A stretch of DNA of 64,000 nt from Leuctra nigra (taxonomy: Eukaryota; Arthropoda; Insecta; Plecoptera; Leuctridae): positions 17,285,246-17,349,245 of the forward strand of contig OW203773.1 of NCBI GenBank assembly GCA_934045905.1, written 5' to 3'. The position numbers were made by a program, and so were the translations under genes. The notes under the pieces are model-generated. The model worked only from the letters and a program-made list of their open reading frames with translations. It was not told the origin of the DNA and searched no databases. This document shows, piece by piece, positions 1-11,736 of the stretch. Position 1 is the stretch's first letter. Each line of letters starts with the position of its first letter.

Positions 1-255
1 TTCACATTTTTAGCCCAGTTATTACTTACATAAATTGCTACCCCTCCATGTATTTTTTTGGTTCTGCTATATGAGTCGATTAGGTTCAGGTTTCTAATGT
101 GAAGTTGAGTTATTTCGTTTTTTTAGCCAATGCTCAGAAAGGCAGAGTATATCTACTGTCTTATTAATTTTATGTTGCTCTTCTAAGAATATTTCTAGGT
201 TAGGTACCTATTGAGTTACGGAGGCCTTGTATGTTTTGATGAATTATGTTTAGCG
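1..255 (-). mobile_element. Non-LTR retrotransposon endonuclease fragment
   Basis: Reading the minus strand gives, across at least one frameshift and stop, the N-terminal part of an APE-type endonuclease. It starts with an IIHQNIQGLRN-like motif near 235, then ILCLSEHWL, then HGGVAIYV near position 40. These are the usual first motifs of Jockey/CR1-type non-LTR retrotransposon ORF2 proteins. The reading is cut by the window edge and contains a stop, so it is a dead fragment. The clade is not resolvable from so little sequence. Confidence 0.65.
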
Positions 256-292
256 GTTTGAGAGAGTCTAGTCAATAAGATTTTATGTCTTA

Positions 293-1029
293 TTAATGAT
301 TAATGTCTTTGTCAATATTGATTTTCTTTTCTTTGATTTGTTTGGATGTGTTTTGATTTATAAACCAATGATCCATTGAAACTCGATTCGCTATCTCGAG
401 CTCTATAATAGCAAATATTATCCACGTCAACTTGCATATTTTAATAAAACCTTTAATAGGCCAAATACCATAAGTGATAAATTTGATTGATTTCTTTATG
501 CTCTCTTCGAGATTAACTCTCAAATATCCCTGCCTTCTGGACTTGATAAGATTGATAGCTGTGACTGAGTACATGATTTTCTTCTTTAAACTATTCAATT
601 CTACATTGGATGGAAACATTTTTATGTCTCTCCTAATACATTTTAATAACGACTCGTAGGAAGGCAGCAATAATTCAAGGCGATTAAGCTCATTTCTGTG
701 AGCCCATATATACTTAAAATCTGCTGAAAATTGATCAAATCCAGTACCTCCCAATTTAAATGCGTCGCTTATGCGTCTATCTTCACATAAACTGTAATGT
801 ATTCCAATCTGTTTGCCTATTACAAAATTACATTTCATTATTTCATCCCGTAAATCCAGCTTATAACCATCAATTTCATGTCTGAATTCAATTAACGTAA
901 ATTCTACTAAATGATCACTCGGAAAGGATTGAATCTCGCCATTCTTGCCATCACTGCCATTTAGCGGGACCTCATTGTTCATTTGCATCCACATCTTCCA
1001 TTGGCATGTATAATTATTAGCCGAACCCT
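293..1029 (-). pseudogene. Glycine-rich family copy A, C-terminal part (split pseudogene)
   Basis: An open frame of 233 codons or more continues upstream to about 1029 through NNYTCQWKM, the same motif that follows the last glycine block in copy B (DNNYTCQWKM). The rest matches the region after the glycine blocks in copies C and D: RISDAF...FSADFKYI...LLPSYESLLKCIRRDI aligns with RIADIL...FVDFKYL...LLPFYQSMLLNIRAYV of copy C. The frame stops at 293 and lacks the long helical C-terminus of C and D. Its upstream continuation was separated from it by the foldback element at 1030-2371. Protein function is unknown. Together with 2372-3838 it forms one broken gene. Confidence 0.75.
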
Positions 1030-1470
1030 CCCTACCGGAAAAACCTATTCATTCCTATGAATGTTCATAGGTATATGTTTAAGTAGGTTTGAATAGGTTT
1101 ACTTCATAGGTTTCATATAGTGTATGTGTCCGCTTTGATAGGTTTCAGTAGTTATGTAGGTTTTTATAGGAGCCAGTAGGTATGTGTAATGTTAGGGCTC
1201 TGTAGGATCTGGTAGGTGTGACCAACAGGGACTCTGTAGGAATAAGTAGGCTCCAATAGGGAAACGGTGAGTTGATAGGTATAGGTTTCAATAGGATTGA
1301 ATAGGAATCTGTAGGTATAGGAATAAATAGGATTCTAGAGGGATGAAAAATATTAAAATTTTGATTAATTACTACACCTTAATTATTGGTCTTTTTCACT
1401 TTTAGAGCACATATTTATAGATCAAGTGGCATTTGTAATCAATGTGCGAAATTAAATTGAAGTGTATTCT

Positions 1471-1536
1471 CGGAGATTTGAACCCAGGTCCGTCACGTAG
1501 AAGTCGGCCGTTCTCCCAATGTAGCTACGGAGGCAG
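1471..1536 (-). repeat. tRNA-like (pol III box A/box B) segment inside the foldback element
   Basis: On the minus strand a box A-like TAGCTACATTGGG is followed about 35 nt later by a box B-like GGTTCAAATCTCC. The spacing is that of a tRNA or tRNA-derived SINE, but the T-stem does not pair well, so a functional tRNA is unlikely. It sits at the turn between the two word arrays of the element. Confidence 0.45.
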
Positions 1537-1789
1537 ATGATTTTTAAAGAAGTAAAACTTTGCCTATTGAAAAATGTTCTACCTATTTAAACCTACTAAA
1601 TCTTATACAATCATTTTCCTATTGAATCCTACTTAATCATATGCCTACGTAGGATCAGGTTATTCCTATTCGAACATATCTTTATTGAAACCTACTCAAT
1701 CATATACATATATATACCTGCTAATTCCTATTCAAACATAATCCCTATTGAATCCTACTCAATCATATTCCTATATGGACCTGGTAATA

Positions 1790-2230
1790 CCTATTCAAAC
1801 TTATACCTATTGAATCCTATTCAATTATATTCCTACAAAGACCTGCTTCTTCCTATTCAAACATATCCCTATTGAATCATACTGAATCATATGCCTACAT
1901 AGACCTGCTACTTCCTATTCAAACATATCCCTATTGAATCATACTGAATCATATGCCTACATAGACCTGCTACTTCCTATTCAAACATATCCCTATTGAA
2001 TCCTACTGAATCATATGCCTACATAGACCTGCTACTTCCTATTCAAACATATCCCTATTGAATCATACTGAATCATATGCCTACATAGACCTGCTACTTC
2101 CTATTCAAACATATCCCTATTGAATCCTACTGAATCATATGCCTACATAGACCTGCTACTTCCTATTCAAACATATCCCTATTGAGTCCTACTGAATCAT
2201 ATACTTACATAGACCTGCAAATTCCTATTC
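1790..2230. repeat. 62-bp tandem repeat
   Basis: About seven copies of a 62-bp unit run head to tail. Each contains CCTATTCAAACATATCCC, then ATTGAATC(A/C)TACTGAATC, then CCTACATAGACCTGCTACTT. Unit starts are visible at 1852, 1914 and 1976, and the middle copies are almost identical. The array is the homogenised core of the right arm of the foldback element. Confidence 0.85.
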
Positions 2231-2371
2231 ACACCTACTAATGAATATACCTATAGAAACATATGAACCAATAGGTAACAAGTGATCCTATTGAGGCATA
2301 TCAAGACCTTCATAGACATATTGATTCCTACATCAACCTATGTAGGTGTTCAGTAGGTTTTTCCGGCAGGG

Positions 2372-3838
2372 CTTCACTGTGAATCTCACAAGAGCATGGG
2401 TTCCGTTTGGACCATGTAATCCTCCTCTCCCACTCTCCCATCCTCCTCTCCCATCCTCCTCTCCCACCAACTCCCTCTTTATCCGTCGCTCCACGAGTGA
2501 CATCCATATTGATATCCGAATCTGGTTTGAAGAAAGTGAAGACTTGCGCAGCACCACCGCCAATTCCACCCGCACCTCCGTCACCACCGTCAGCTCCGTC
2601 GCCTTCTTTTGACCGAATAATGTAGTAATTCAGAGAAGCGTTTTGATGCTCCAACACTTTACCTTTAATATATCGATATCCTTTCTTCTTGAGAATACGA
2701 GTCCCGTCATATTTAATACCATTGCTTGGGTTACACTTGACTTCTTTCCAGTCCAGTTGCGGTACATTAGTTGACTTTCCTACAGCCCCATCTCCACCAT
2801 CTTGCCCTGGCCCTCCTGGTCCGCCATTAGTGGAGATGGTTAAGAGCTTTCCATTGGTGAATTTTAAACCGATACCCAGGAACTGTACTTTAGATTCTCC
2901 TGGTTTTCCAGGAAGCCCATTGATGCCTCTGGCTCCCGGCGTTGCGCCATTTCCCGCTTTAGAATAACCACTTGGTGTTGTAAAATTGCTACGGGTTAGA
3001 TCAAAGGTATGAGAATCAATGACTTCCCATTCAGGAGAAATAAATAGCATATATTTTCCAGAGAAAATAAGCGATTTCTCTTTATCTTGATTCATTTGTG
3101 CGTTAGGGATTGTCGTATTAGAGGCGATGTTCGTCTTAGTCATCAAGGCTCTGTATTGGGGTTTTTGTAAGGGAATGAGAACTTGGTCACTATTTTTCTG
3201 TTCTGATTTGTCAGTGTAGTGTGTTGAAAGTTTCATGGCTTGCGTGCTTTTATCTTTGTCCGGTGATTTGTGGTGTTTCTTGTCAGTAATGTCCGTAGAA
3301 AGAGAACGTGAAGATATGTCGCTTGTTTTGTATTTGACATCGCGGTCGATGAATACTTTATGGTATGCGTGAATTTCAACCTTATTGATAGGTTCTTTGC
3401 AAGTAGAAGAAGAAACAACTCACTTAGTTTTACGAAGTTTCCTTTAACTACCAGTTTTCCAGCAGTGCAAGTGATTGTTAATGTAAAACCAATCGTCCCT
3501 TTTATAATCTGTACCAAATCAGCCAGCTTATCTGTGTCAAGACTAAGAGATCGTTTTTGATTAGAAAACTTGATCGGGGAGATTGTTTCAAGTTTATCTA
3601 AAAACAGTTTCCAATTTGCCTGAGTGACAATTAGACCTTGAGGGTTTCCCTCCAAACCCCAATCATTAAGATCGGCGACATTGTACAGCTTCGTATTGTT
3701 TTGAACCTGATACGTTGACAGTGCATTATAAATGTTCTCTCTGATTTGATGCCAGGGCATCGAGTCAGACTGCTGATTAGTCGAGGAGCCTCCAGCAACG
3801 CTCTGTGTCAGCATCAACAGCAGCATAGATATCAGCAT
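2372..3838 (-). pseudogene. Glycine-rich family copy A, N-terminal part (split pseudogene)
   Basis: The frame opening at 3838 gives a hydrophobic leader, then ENIYNALSTYQVQNNTKLYN, then DLNDWG, closely matching copy B. After a KLSEL motif the reading frame is lost and is regained at 3236. It continues through GxxG blocks, including STNGGPGGPGQDGGDGA and GGDGGAGGIGG, before another frame change in a short GGAGAGGAGGAT-type tandem run near 2430-2460. The final FTVK stretch lies directly against the foldback element. A splice-acceptor-like TTTATTCTCCTAG on the minus strand lies just upstream near 3890, as in copy B. At least two frameshifts plus the insertion make this a pseudogene. Its intact paralogue is copy B. 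Confidence 0.8.
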
Positions 3839-3894
3839 TGTGCGAGGAGAGCGAGCGACGGCATTTTGCAGTATCCATCTTCATTCCATCTCTA

Positions 3895-4690
3895 GGAGAA
3901 TAAAGCGGGGATTATAACAAGGAAATACTATCGTTGTCATTGCAGCATTGTTGCGCTTGTCTCGGTACACATTTTTATTGAGCGAGCGAAGCGAGCTAAT
4001 TAATTTTGTTTCTTTTGGCAAGGACCTCTGCTTTTCTTCTCTTATTGCCGGTTTACAAGTCACATTTTTTTATTCGAATTCGATCGAGCTGAAATTTCAT
4101 TTTTTCTCACATGTTCTCTGGGCGTTGCAGACCATAACAGTTAGGTCGAATATAAAATTTTTAATTTTTGTATGGTTTTAGCAATATCTAATAATTTCCA
4201 TTAACATTTAATTTGATTGAAATCGCCTTCTGAAGAGTTTGTAGAAAATCGCTAAATTCATGATCTCATTATTCGATATCATATTATTCAATTTTTACAG
4301 AGTATATGGACAGTTATAATTATTATGATTAAGCAAAACACAAACAAGCAATGATTGATTATTTTGATGATTATTTTATCAATTACTTAATTATTTTATT
4401 TGGTTTAGTTATTTGAATATTATTTATATTTATTTGTCATATTTTTTAAGTACCTATTGATTTTATTATTATTATTTTTTTAAATGTGTGTTTTTATGAT
4501 AAGTGTAGGTATCTTTTGAACTTCTAACACAGCTTACAAATCAAAATAATGATTGAATACGGAAGAAATTATTCTAAAGAATTAAGTGGGTAGAAAAATT
4601 AAGCTGACCAAGAGAACTAAAACTAAGTGATTGCATTGTCGTCAAAGTGAAAGACATGAGCCTTAATTCAAAATTAAATTAGGCACTTAA
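3895..4690. other. Intergenic, AT-rich, no gene seen
   Basis: No convincing coding frame. The word GAGCGAGCGAAGCGAGC near 3978 recurs in inverted orientation near 36175, suggesting a decayed dispersed repeat. Confidence 0.5.
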
Positions 4691-4693
4691 TCA

Positions 4694-6156
4694 TCATAAG
4701 TCCTGAGTTCCTCTGTCTCTACTCTTATGTTTCACCTGCCAGCACGGTGGCTCCACACACTTGACACAGCACTGCACTGGTAACACAGACATGTGATTGA
4801 CTCTCTTGAGGACATCACTTACGCCGGGTGAAGATGATTCCCATACCTTGCGGTGCGATGTCACCAAGGCCGTTACAGATGCAGCGTCGTCGTCGCTTGC
4901 CGGCGTCGTATGAGCGTCTTGATCCACGTCCAGCATTGTCTCGATCTTGGAGTGGGCAGGAGATGGTACTGCATTGATACAGACGACGTCGTTACATGTC
5001 GCGGTGTTGCTTGTTGTACGTAATGCGGCGTCTTCACAGCGGTAAGAGACATCACGACAGGGCGTCCTTAATGCGGCGTCGTCCCCAGGTGTTGCTTCAA
5101 CGACGTCCTCACAAGACTTGATTGTCGCGTTGTTGTCACAGAGCGTTGATTTTGGTTCCTTGTAATAGAGCGTCGCGTTCCAGGGTGCTATTTCTTCGTT
5201 TCGTGCATTGAGGAGTTGAGCTTTTGGCTGTTGTTGTCTCGCTTTACTCCACCAATCAGAGGACAGCGTCGTTGAATGACTACTAGCATAGCTGTGACGT
5301 GTTTGTGTGATCGCCTGAACCTGGGGTCGCCGTCGGTTTTGATTGTCTCGCGTCGTCGGCCACTCTCGGCGTCGATGGTATGAATCATCCAGGTCTCGCA
5401 GGATGAAAAGCATGTCTTGCGGCGTGTAGATGCGGGCGGCGAGAACGACGTGTTCGACATCTGTCGGAAGCAATCGTGTAATGCGACGGAGAAATGTTCC
5501 CATGCTGATTGTTGGTGGCAAATACTGAATCTCCTTCATCCATGAGACAAAGAAATTTGCCATCGTCTTGTGGACGCTACGTGAAAACGAGACGCGATGC
5601 ACCTCGTCTATGAGGCTATCTTGACGTTCAGCCGACCAAAACATGTGGATGAAATCTGTCTTGAAATCATCCCATGATGCCCATGAACCTGCAAAAGCTA
5701 TGCCCCAGTCATAGGGCATGCCTTCGCACTGTGTAATGGTCATTGGCACCCACTTAGCCATCGGGATGTTTTCCTCTAGAAAGATGCGTTGCATGATGTG
5801 AATGAACTCGACCGGGTGCATGGTGCATCATCGCGGAACTTTGGACGAGGGGTGGGCGTGCTGACATTCTCCAGACGTCTAGCTGAAGGGGTAGCGCGAT
5901 CCCCTCGCGCTGGTGTTGACGGCGGCACGGTTGTCGACCCCTCACTGCAGGATCGCAACATGGCAGCCTCGAGAGTTGCGAAACGGCCAACAAGCGACGT
6001 CAATATGTTCGACAACGACGTCAACTCGTTTCGCATATCCAGAACGCAGTCTTCCAGCGGCGTCGGAGTCGAACCTCGAAGTCCCTCCGGCACTATATTG
6101 TCCACTTCGTCCGGTATGTCGCGTGTCAACGCTCCAGTTTGCGATCGCGTAAACAT
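4694..6156 (-). mobile_element. LTR retrotransposon gag (frameshifted, truncated element)
   Basis: Two overlapping minus-strand frames, 5776-6156 (N-terminal, starting MFTRSQTGAL) and 4694-5821 (375 codons), together resemble an LTR-retrotransposon Gag. There is a Pro/Thr-rich leader, then a capsid-like helical region with WASWDDFKTDFIHMFW, VSFSRSVHKTMANFFVSW and ARIYTPQDMLFILRDL, and then a low-complexity basic and acidic tail. The frame change near 5790-5820 is either a frameshift mutation or an error. No protease, reverse transcriptase or integrase follows towards 4690, so the element is truncated. The long terminal repeat and primer-binding site immediately upstream (6462-6754) support the call. 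Confidence 0.65.
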
Positions 6157-6461
6157 TTTTGATATTTAGTAACAATACTAATCGCGAATAAACGGAAAAT
6201 TTTAAGTCAATATAATTTTCACCAAAATGTCACAGTTCTAAAAAAAACACTGTAGAATATAATCGTTCACAAAGTATTAAGAGTATAGTCTCTTACACTT
6301 CTCGCTCAAATAATAATTTTACACGTCAACATACACGTTTGTTGTTGAACGTACGTCACGACAAACACGTTCGTTGTCGCGACTCTCGGCTAGCGCGCGT
6401 TCGGCTACAGATTTAAATTGATTGCACATCGTATGTCGATTATTTTATTAGATTCGTTTTG

Positions 6462-6754
6462 TTGGGCGCCAGTATAACAAATTCACTTTATATTTAAAGG
6501 AATCGGGTTATTGAACAAAGATAAACGATTATTACTGAGTAGTCGTTTATTGTGCCGGTGGTAGCACCGGACTTGATGGTGGTCCCATCCAGACGAACTC
6601 CAATATTGTATTCTTATTCTATACCTATTTCTAAAAGCCTTATTCCTATTGGTCATATAATATTATACATACATCCTGATTGGTCGTAGGTTTCATGCGT
6701 TCCTGGAGTCTGGAGCGTGTGAATCTTACCACCCAGACTCCTGGCACTCTAACA
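6462..6754 (-). repeat. 5' LTR and primer-binding site of the truncated Gag element
   Basis: Reading minus, TGGCGCCCAAC begins at 6471. This matches the start of the tRNA-Lys-type primer-binding site used by retroviruses and several Gypsy-like elements. Sequence on its upstream side from about 6473 to 6754 would be the 5' LTR, starting TGTTAGAGTGCC. The partner 3' LTR is not seen, so the boundaries are estimates. Confidence 0.5.
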
Positions 6755-6924
6755 CTTGACTCAATACAGGATAAGTAATATGAAGGGGGTGAAGAGTGAT
6801 TCTCTCCTTATGTTAGTGTGAGAACCATCTTCACCCAGTTGTATACATGTGTATGAAGTTACTATGATGGCAGGTAGAACAGTAATGAAGGTACCTGTAT
6901 TGCAGTCAGATTTGTTACACACCC

Positions 6925-8057
6925 TAATGCACCCAGTAATGGAGCCTTTTTTGTGTGGTTTCTAGTTTAGTAACTGAGCCACCAAGATTCTGTTGATTAG
7001 CATGACCACGAATTGTTTTATTGCACAACTTTACGTACAACGTGTACATTGACAAATCATTATTATAGTCCAATGAGTATAATATTAAAAAGAGTAACTA
7101 TATAATCGTTGAATGTATTCGGATTAAGATTTTGAATATATACGTAAGAAGGTTAAACATTTTTTTAAGTAAATAAAAAGATAAAACATAAAACGTTTGT
7201 TACGGGGATCGAACCCGTCAACGCCGTGTTCGAAGTCTCATGCCTCATGTGATCGAGCCAATTCGCCACACAGAAACCAAAGCAGTCTGTATCGTATCAA
7301 AGAAGAATAGCGGAACGTAAAACGACGTGCGAGTATATTCTGTTTCCCTCATATCTTCAGTGTTCACGATGGCAACTGGCGTGCCGCGATTGCGATGTTT
7401 CGGTCTATTGATGATCTTCACAGCATCCCTGGACCTCTCATTTGAATATATATCCATGAAGGTATCATCGCTTAGGTATACAAATTAAAAAATAATATAT
7501 GAAAAAAAAAGTTTTCCGGGATCGGGAATCGAACGCATTATGCAGAAGTCGAAGCCAGCTGCCTTTCTAACATAAGCTATCAGTCCGATGGGAATTAGAG
7601 CCGCTGTTTAGGCTGCGTTTCAACAAGATTCTAAACCCGGGTTAGAGGCAGTAAACCTGGTTTAGAGGCCCCTAAACCAGGTTTACCGCTTCTAAACCGG
7701 GGTTAGAATCTTGGTGAAACGCAGCCTTAGTGTATCAAAGAAGAAGGGCGGAACGTAAATAATGATAATTTCTCCACTTCCGGTTTAAAATTTTGGGTTT
7801 TTTCTTAAAGTGGAGTATCTAGCAATACATTGTCTTTAATGATGCCAAATTTCAAAACTCTCGGTGGACCCGTTTGATTTTTAAAACAATTCAATTTAAA
7901 ATTGGAATAACTTCACTTCCGGTCAAAATTTTCCACATTTTCTTTCGAAGGTTCGTGTAATAATTATGACTCTATGTCTCTGCCAAATTTCAACTCTCTA
8001 GAACAAACCGTTCAACCTGTGGAGAGGGGCAAACAAATTGACCGTGGTAACCTAGCC

Positions 8058-8090
<33 letters not shown>

Positions 8091-8375
8091 GCATGAAAAA
8101 AATCCATGCATGTTTGAGCCCCCAAATTCACCCCGAAGGGATGACGGATGATCGCAGCACTTTGAAATTTGGTAGGTGTTGTCACGTGGCTAAATATACC
8201 CGATAACCATGGTTTTCAACTTTCATTTCACACTGCTTGCATGCGTACTGACACCCCGAAAACGAGCGTGAAGCGCTTGCAGTATACAGTAGTGGTAGTA
8301 AGCTCGCCGCGTTTTAAAAGTAGACCTCGTATTGACACGGTGCTTGGCAGCGTCGAGCTAACGCCCGACTAGATT
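6925..8375 (+). mobile_element. Dispersed 1.4 kb repeat with two tRNA-like modules (single copy)
   Basis: This stretch is colinear with the left arm of the 3 kb palindrome at 52527-53985, from the CACCCAGTAATGGAGCC word to beyond CGCTTGCAGTATA. It carries two segments which on the minus strand have tRNA-like pol III boxes. One (7195-7275) has TGGCGAATTGG then GGTTCGATCCC, and the other (7500-7607) ends in GTTCGATTCCC. Between them is an open frame that also shows conserved text in the palindrome arms, but I see no recognisable protein. It differs from the arms by a 116-bp MITE at 7611 and a longer AACT run near 8057-8090. Confidence 0.75.
7611..7726. mobile_element. 116-bp palindromic MITE, TTA target duplication
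   Basis: GGCTGCGTTTCA at 7611 and its complement ending at 7726 are the ends of an almost complete palindrome built from CTAAACC/GGTTTAG words. TTA flanks it on both sides (7608-7610 and 7727-7729). The two palindrome arms at 53 kb and 54.6 kb have the uninterrupted empty site GCTGTTTAGTGTATC, which proves a clean insertion. The TTA duplication suggests the PIF/Harbinger type. Confidence 0.9.
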
Positions 8376-9479
8376 GTTGATCCTTCGTTTACTAAAAGAT
8401 CAGTTCATACCTATTCATATAGCTTCAAAATGTCCAAAGACAAAATTGAGGTAAATTTTCAAAAAATATTCATTTCAAATGATCATAAGAAAATGTTGTG
8501 CGTTTATTTTATTTATCATCACATTCGTGAGCTTCTTCTGTAGACAAAAAGAGTAAAAGAATGTTTGTATGTTTGTATGTTGGCATTTCGACTTCTTTCG
8601 TATTTGGGGATTTCTTACCTGTGTTAGGCGGAATCTTCCCCATCCATGAGGATTTTCAGCGATATATTATGTTGATAGAGGGTTATATATTTAAAGTGAA
8701 ATAGTATTTGTTTGCACTGGTTGGAGGGAGGTGTGCAGGGAGGTTTTAAAAATGATCCATTTTATTTTTGAGGCATGTGAGAATGTGACAAAATATTTTA
8801 TCGCTCTGGACTTGATATTCGTAAATGGGATATCAATTAATGGAAAATCTTTCGTATTTTTTTCGATAAAGCGCCATCCCCCGAGTAAAATTTATTTTAA
8901 ATTTTGACTTTTTCACATAATTTTCATAAGTTTTGAATTTAAATTTTATAAAATATTAGCCCTAAAACCATCTCCCCGAACTTACCACCACCAACCGCCA
9001 AAGTAACACGTTTTAGAAAACGATTTTTTTTTACTAAGGGTTTGTGAGTACAAAGCAAAAAATAAAAAAAACGCTCAGAGAGCTATTTGCGTTCATTTAG
9101 GATGGTGAACAATTCTGCCAAGTTTTGTCAAAATCGGAGTTATTAGTTTTTTTTAGTTTTTTTCATTAAGTTTTTTTTGCAAGATGGAATTAACATGTGA
9201 AATTAACTTAAAAAGTGAATAAAAAGTACTTCTGGTGCACGGATTTTGGGCGATTTTGGATATGTTGTAGTGGGCATTTATCTGATTTGATTTATGTATT
9301 GAAACCTTCTGTTGCAATTAGTGATGGGTTCAGCCCTTTTTTTGCTTTAAATTACTGGGGCTAAATCGATAACAACAAATTGAGTCGATTTTTAATTATT
9401 AATTAATTTTTAATCAATTGCTTTTAAGTATGGATGTTTCAATAATTTTGTCAAATTATTGACAAATAACAAGTTTGTC
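8376..9479. other. Intergenic, AT-rich, with a dispersed repeat
   Basis: No gene is seen. The segment around 9065-9150 (CGCTCAGAGAGCTATTTG, then GCCAAGTTTTGTCAAAATC) reappears in opposite orientation near 50410-50495, so it belongs to a dispersed, probably transposon-derived repeat. Confidence 0.5.
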
Positions 9480-11731
9480 AATAACAATACACAAATTGTA
9501 TAACCTCGGTGAGTAGTATGGATAACTCTGCCTTGCTCTGGGCTACCGAGCGCGTCCCCGGGTTGCGGATAGGGGAGTGGCCTACAGATATGTAGGTTAG
9601 CCACGAATAAGGTTTATCCAAATAAGTGGTCGCGAACAATTGAGCGGCGGTGCTAGCAGGATGGGGTGGCTTGCCTTTTGCAGGGCAAGTCTATAAAATG
9701 CTCCAAGGTCCAGTGACGGCACCGTGTCAAGGCGAATAATTGCCGCCATAAGCAATGCTAAACAAACCTGCTGCCTTGTAGGACTTGATGTTGGATCATC
9801 AAAGGCTAGGACCACTGCCGATAACAGTGGCTGCAATCATGAGTGCAGTGAAGGGGCAGCCCCCCTATCATGATCGACTGCTGTGGGTTAGTAACCTGCA
9901 CACTTTAAATACCACTACTTACAAGCATCAAAGGAATAAGCCGGACTGTCTCATATATGACAAACCACGCGCGGATAAGGCTAAACGAATTGGAATAACT
10001 GACACAATGCATGTAGGCACTTGGAATGTTAGAGAACTCAATACCAAGGAAGAAGAACCCACGGACATTTTAAAGAAGAGGAACATAAACATCGCCATTA
10101 TAACAGAAACAAAGAAGAAGCTGAAGGGTACGGTGGATTTGACTAACAATTACACTATGATATACAGTGGAGTTGAGCAGAACCGAAGAGCATGCTGCGG
10201 ATTGGTTGACGAGAAGTGGAGGAACAAAATCAAGAGTTATGCGTATGCTAATGAAAGAATTGTCACTGTACGGCTTTAGGTGGAGAGAGGGTATCTAACG
10301 GTAGTAGGCGTTTACGCACCGGAAGAGGGAAAGAGGGAGGAGAGTGAAGCGTTTTATGAAACACTCCAGAAGGTAATCAACAAACATAATACAACAGACC
10401 ACCTGATTCTTGCGGGCGACCTCAATGCGCGGGTGGGTATAATGTTTCCATTCCTCAAACTGTAGGAACATTTGGCGAAGCACATCTTAATGACAAACTA
10501 ATTAATACAAAACTATTATAATTATTAACTAAAACTTATAAATGACATACTTCGAGATTTTGCAAGTTTCAACAGTTTGAAGATCACCAACACATTCTTC
10601 AGGAAAAAGGACATACATACTTACACATGGAGTGCAAGAGGCCTTCGGTCGTTAATAGATTATGTCATCGTCAATAAGAAATTGGTATCGCAGATCAAAG
10701 ACACTCGAGTTTTCCGAGGATGCGATATATTCTCAGATCACTATCTGGTAGTGTCTACAATACATATACTTGCCAGATGGAGGAAATGTAATCGCAGAAG
10801 AGAAGCAGAGAAGGAAATTCTGAAGGTGTATCTCTTGGAGGATGACTGTGTGAGGAAGTTGTATCAAGATAGACTTACAAACTATCTCAACACAATGCCA
10901 ACTAGTGATAATATTGACATTGAATGGGAAAATATAAAGAACGCTATTAACCTTTCAGCCTTCGAAGCTCTTGGCGCAAAAAAGAAATCCCGGAGGCGTA
11001 AAGGACTCAAGATATGGAACAGTGAAATTAAGTGTGCAATTAAAGAAAATAATAAAGCCTACTTAAAATTTCTTCAGGATAACACCGCCTCTACGAGAGA
11101 AGACTATAACTCTAAAAGAAATATTGCTAAAGCTGTAGTGCGACGTGCCCATGAGTTGAGCTGGGAAGCACTGTGAGTAACTTAGAGCACGATCTTCATG
11201 GCCGACAACTGTCTGTATATAAAACTTTCAAACTTCTGAACTCAACTGAAAAAGATGCCGTCAGGCTGAATGTCATCGATGAAACCCAGTGGCTCAATTA
11301 TTACAAGGAACTTTGGTCAGACCCTCTGGAAGATACGCACTTTTCAATGGAAGCGGACACTTCGTATGTAGACCAGTTGACATTGCAAGAACTTCAAGAA
11401 GCCCTAACACATGCGAAAAACCGTAAAGCAAGCGGAAATGACGGCATAAGCGTTGAACTAATAAAGTACGGAGGAATTTTTCTTAAGCTCAGGTTTTTAC
11501 ATTTAATGAACATGTGTTGGAATCAACTGAAAATTCCAGAAACCTGGCTAACGGCTTCGGTCATTCTGTTGTTCAAGAAGGGTGATAGAAGCAAGTGTGA
11601 CAACTACAGAGGTATCAGTGTACTAAACTCCGGATACAAAATCTACACAAGAGTGATTAACAAAAGAATACGAACAATATCAGAACATTTATTATCCGAA
11701 GAACAGAATGGGTTTCGAAGAGCGCGATCAT
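9480..11731 (+). mobile_element. RTE-type non-LTR retrotransposon 1, 5' half (broken)
   Basis: A non-coding leader is followed from about 10008 by an APE endonuclease reading TWNVREL, ITETKKKLKG, TVVGVYAPEEG and LAGDLNARVG, broken by a stop at about 10277 and by frameshifts in 10440-10575. Endonuclease motifs resume at 10577 with RKKDIHTYTWSARG, then IFSDHYLV. The reverse transcriptase begins at about 11173, with NRKASGNDGI, LFKKGDRSKCDNYRGISVL and EEQNGFRRARSCT. The same order and wording occur in element 2 (23983-27160), which shows how this copy is damaged. The reverse transcriptase is cut at 11731 by the Ty3/Gypsy insertion and resumes at 16719. Confidence 0.9.
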
Positions 11732-11736
11732 GTACA

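Larger units (their letters stand above)
1030..2371. mobile_element. 1.34 kb foldback element inserted in copy A
   Basis: The ends are near-perfect inverted repeats: CCCTACCGGAAAAACCTA at 1030 and the complement of CCCTGCCGGAAAAACCTA ending at 2371 (17 of 18 match). Aligning the flanks to copy B of the host gene shows that the element interrupts the codons between the ALVRFTVK-like and NNYTCQW motifs, with an apparent CT dinucleotide duplicated on each side (1028-1029 and 2372-2373). The left arm (1040-1340) is a run of degenerate words built on TAGG, and the right arm (1560-2340) is a run of words built on CCTA, so the whole can fold into a long imperfect hairpin. The centre holds a tRNA-like segment. 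No transposase is present and I cannot assign a superfamily. Confidence 0.8.

Noticed and set aside
275..454. Collagen assignment for the glycine-rich family (protein positions in copy C)
   Set aside because: True collagen needs long uninterrupted G-x-y triplets. Here blocks are 15-25 residues of GGx or mixed spacing separated by ordinary sequence.
1790..2230. CRISPR-like array
   Set aside because: The 62-bp units are directly adjacent with no unique spacers and lie in a eukaryotic foldback element.
2346..2967. Plus-strand Pro-rich frames opposite glycine-rich coding sequence (also 18487-18804, 32240-32461 and 37841-38062)
   Set aside because: Gly codons read as Pro on the opposite strand. 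These are compositional shadows with no start context or homology.
7195..7275. A functional tRNA gene
   Set aside because: Box A/box B words are present but the segment recurs in three copies within a dispersed repeat and a full cloverleaf is not evident. A tRNA-derived SINE module fits better.
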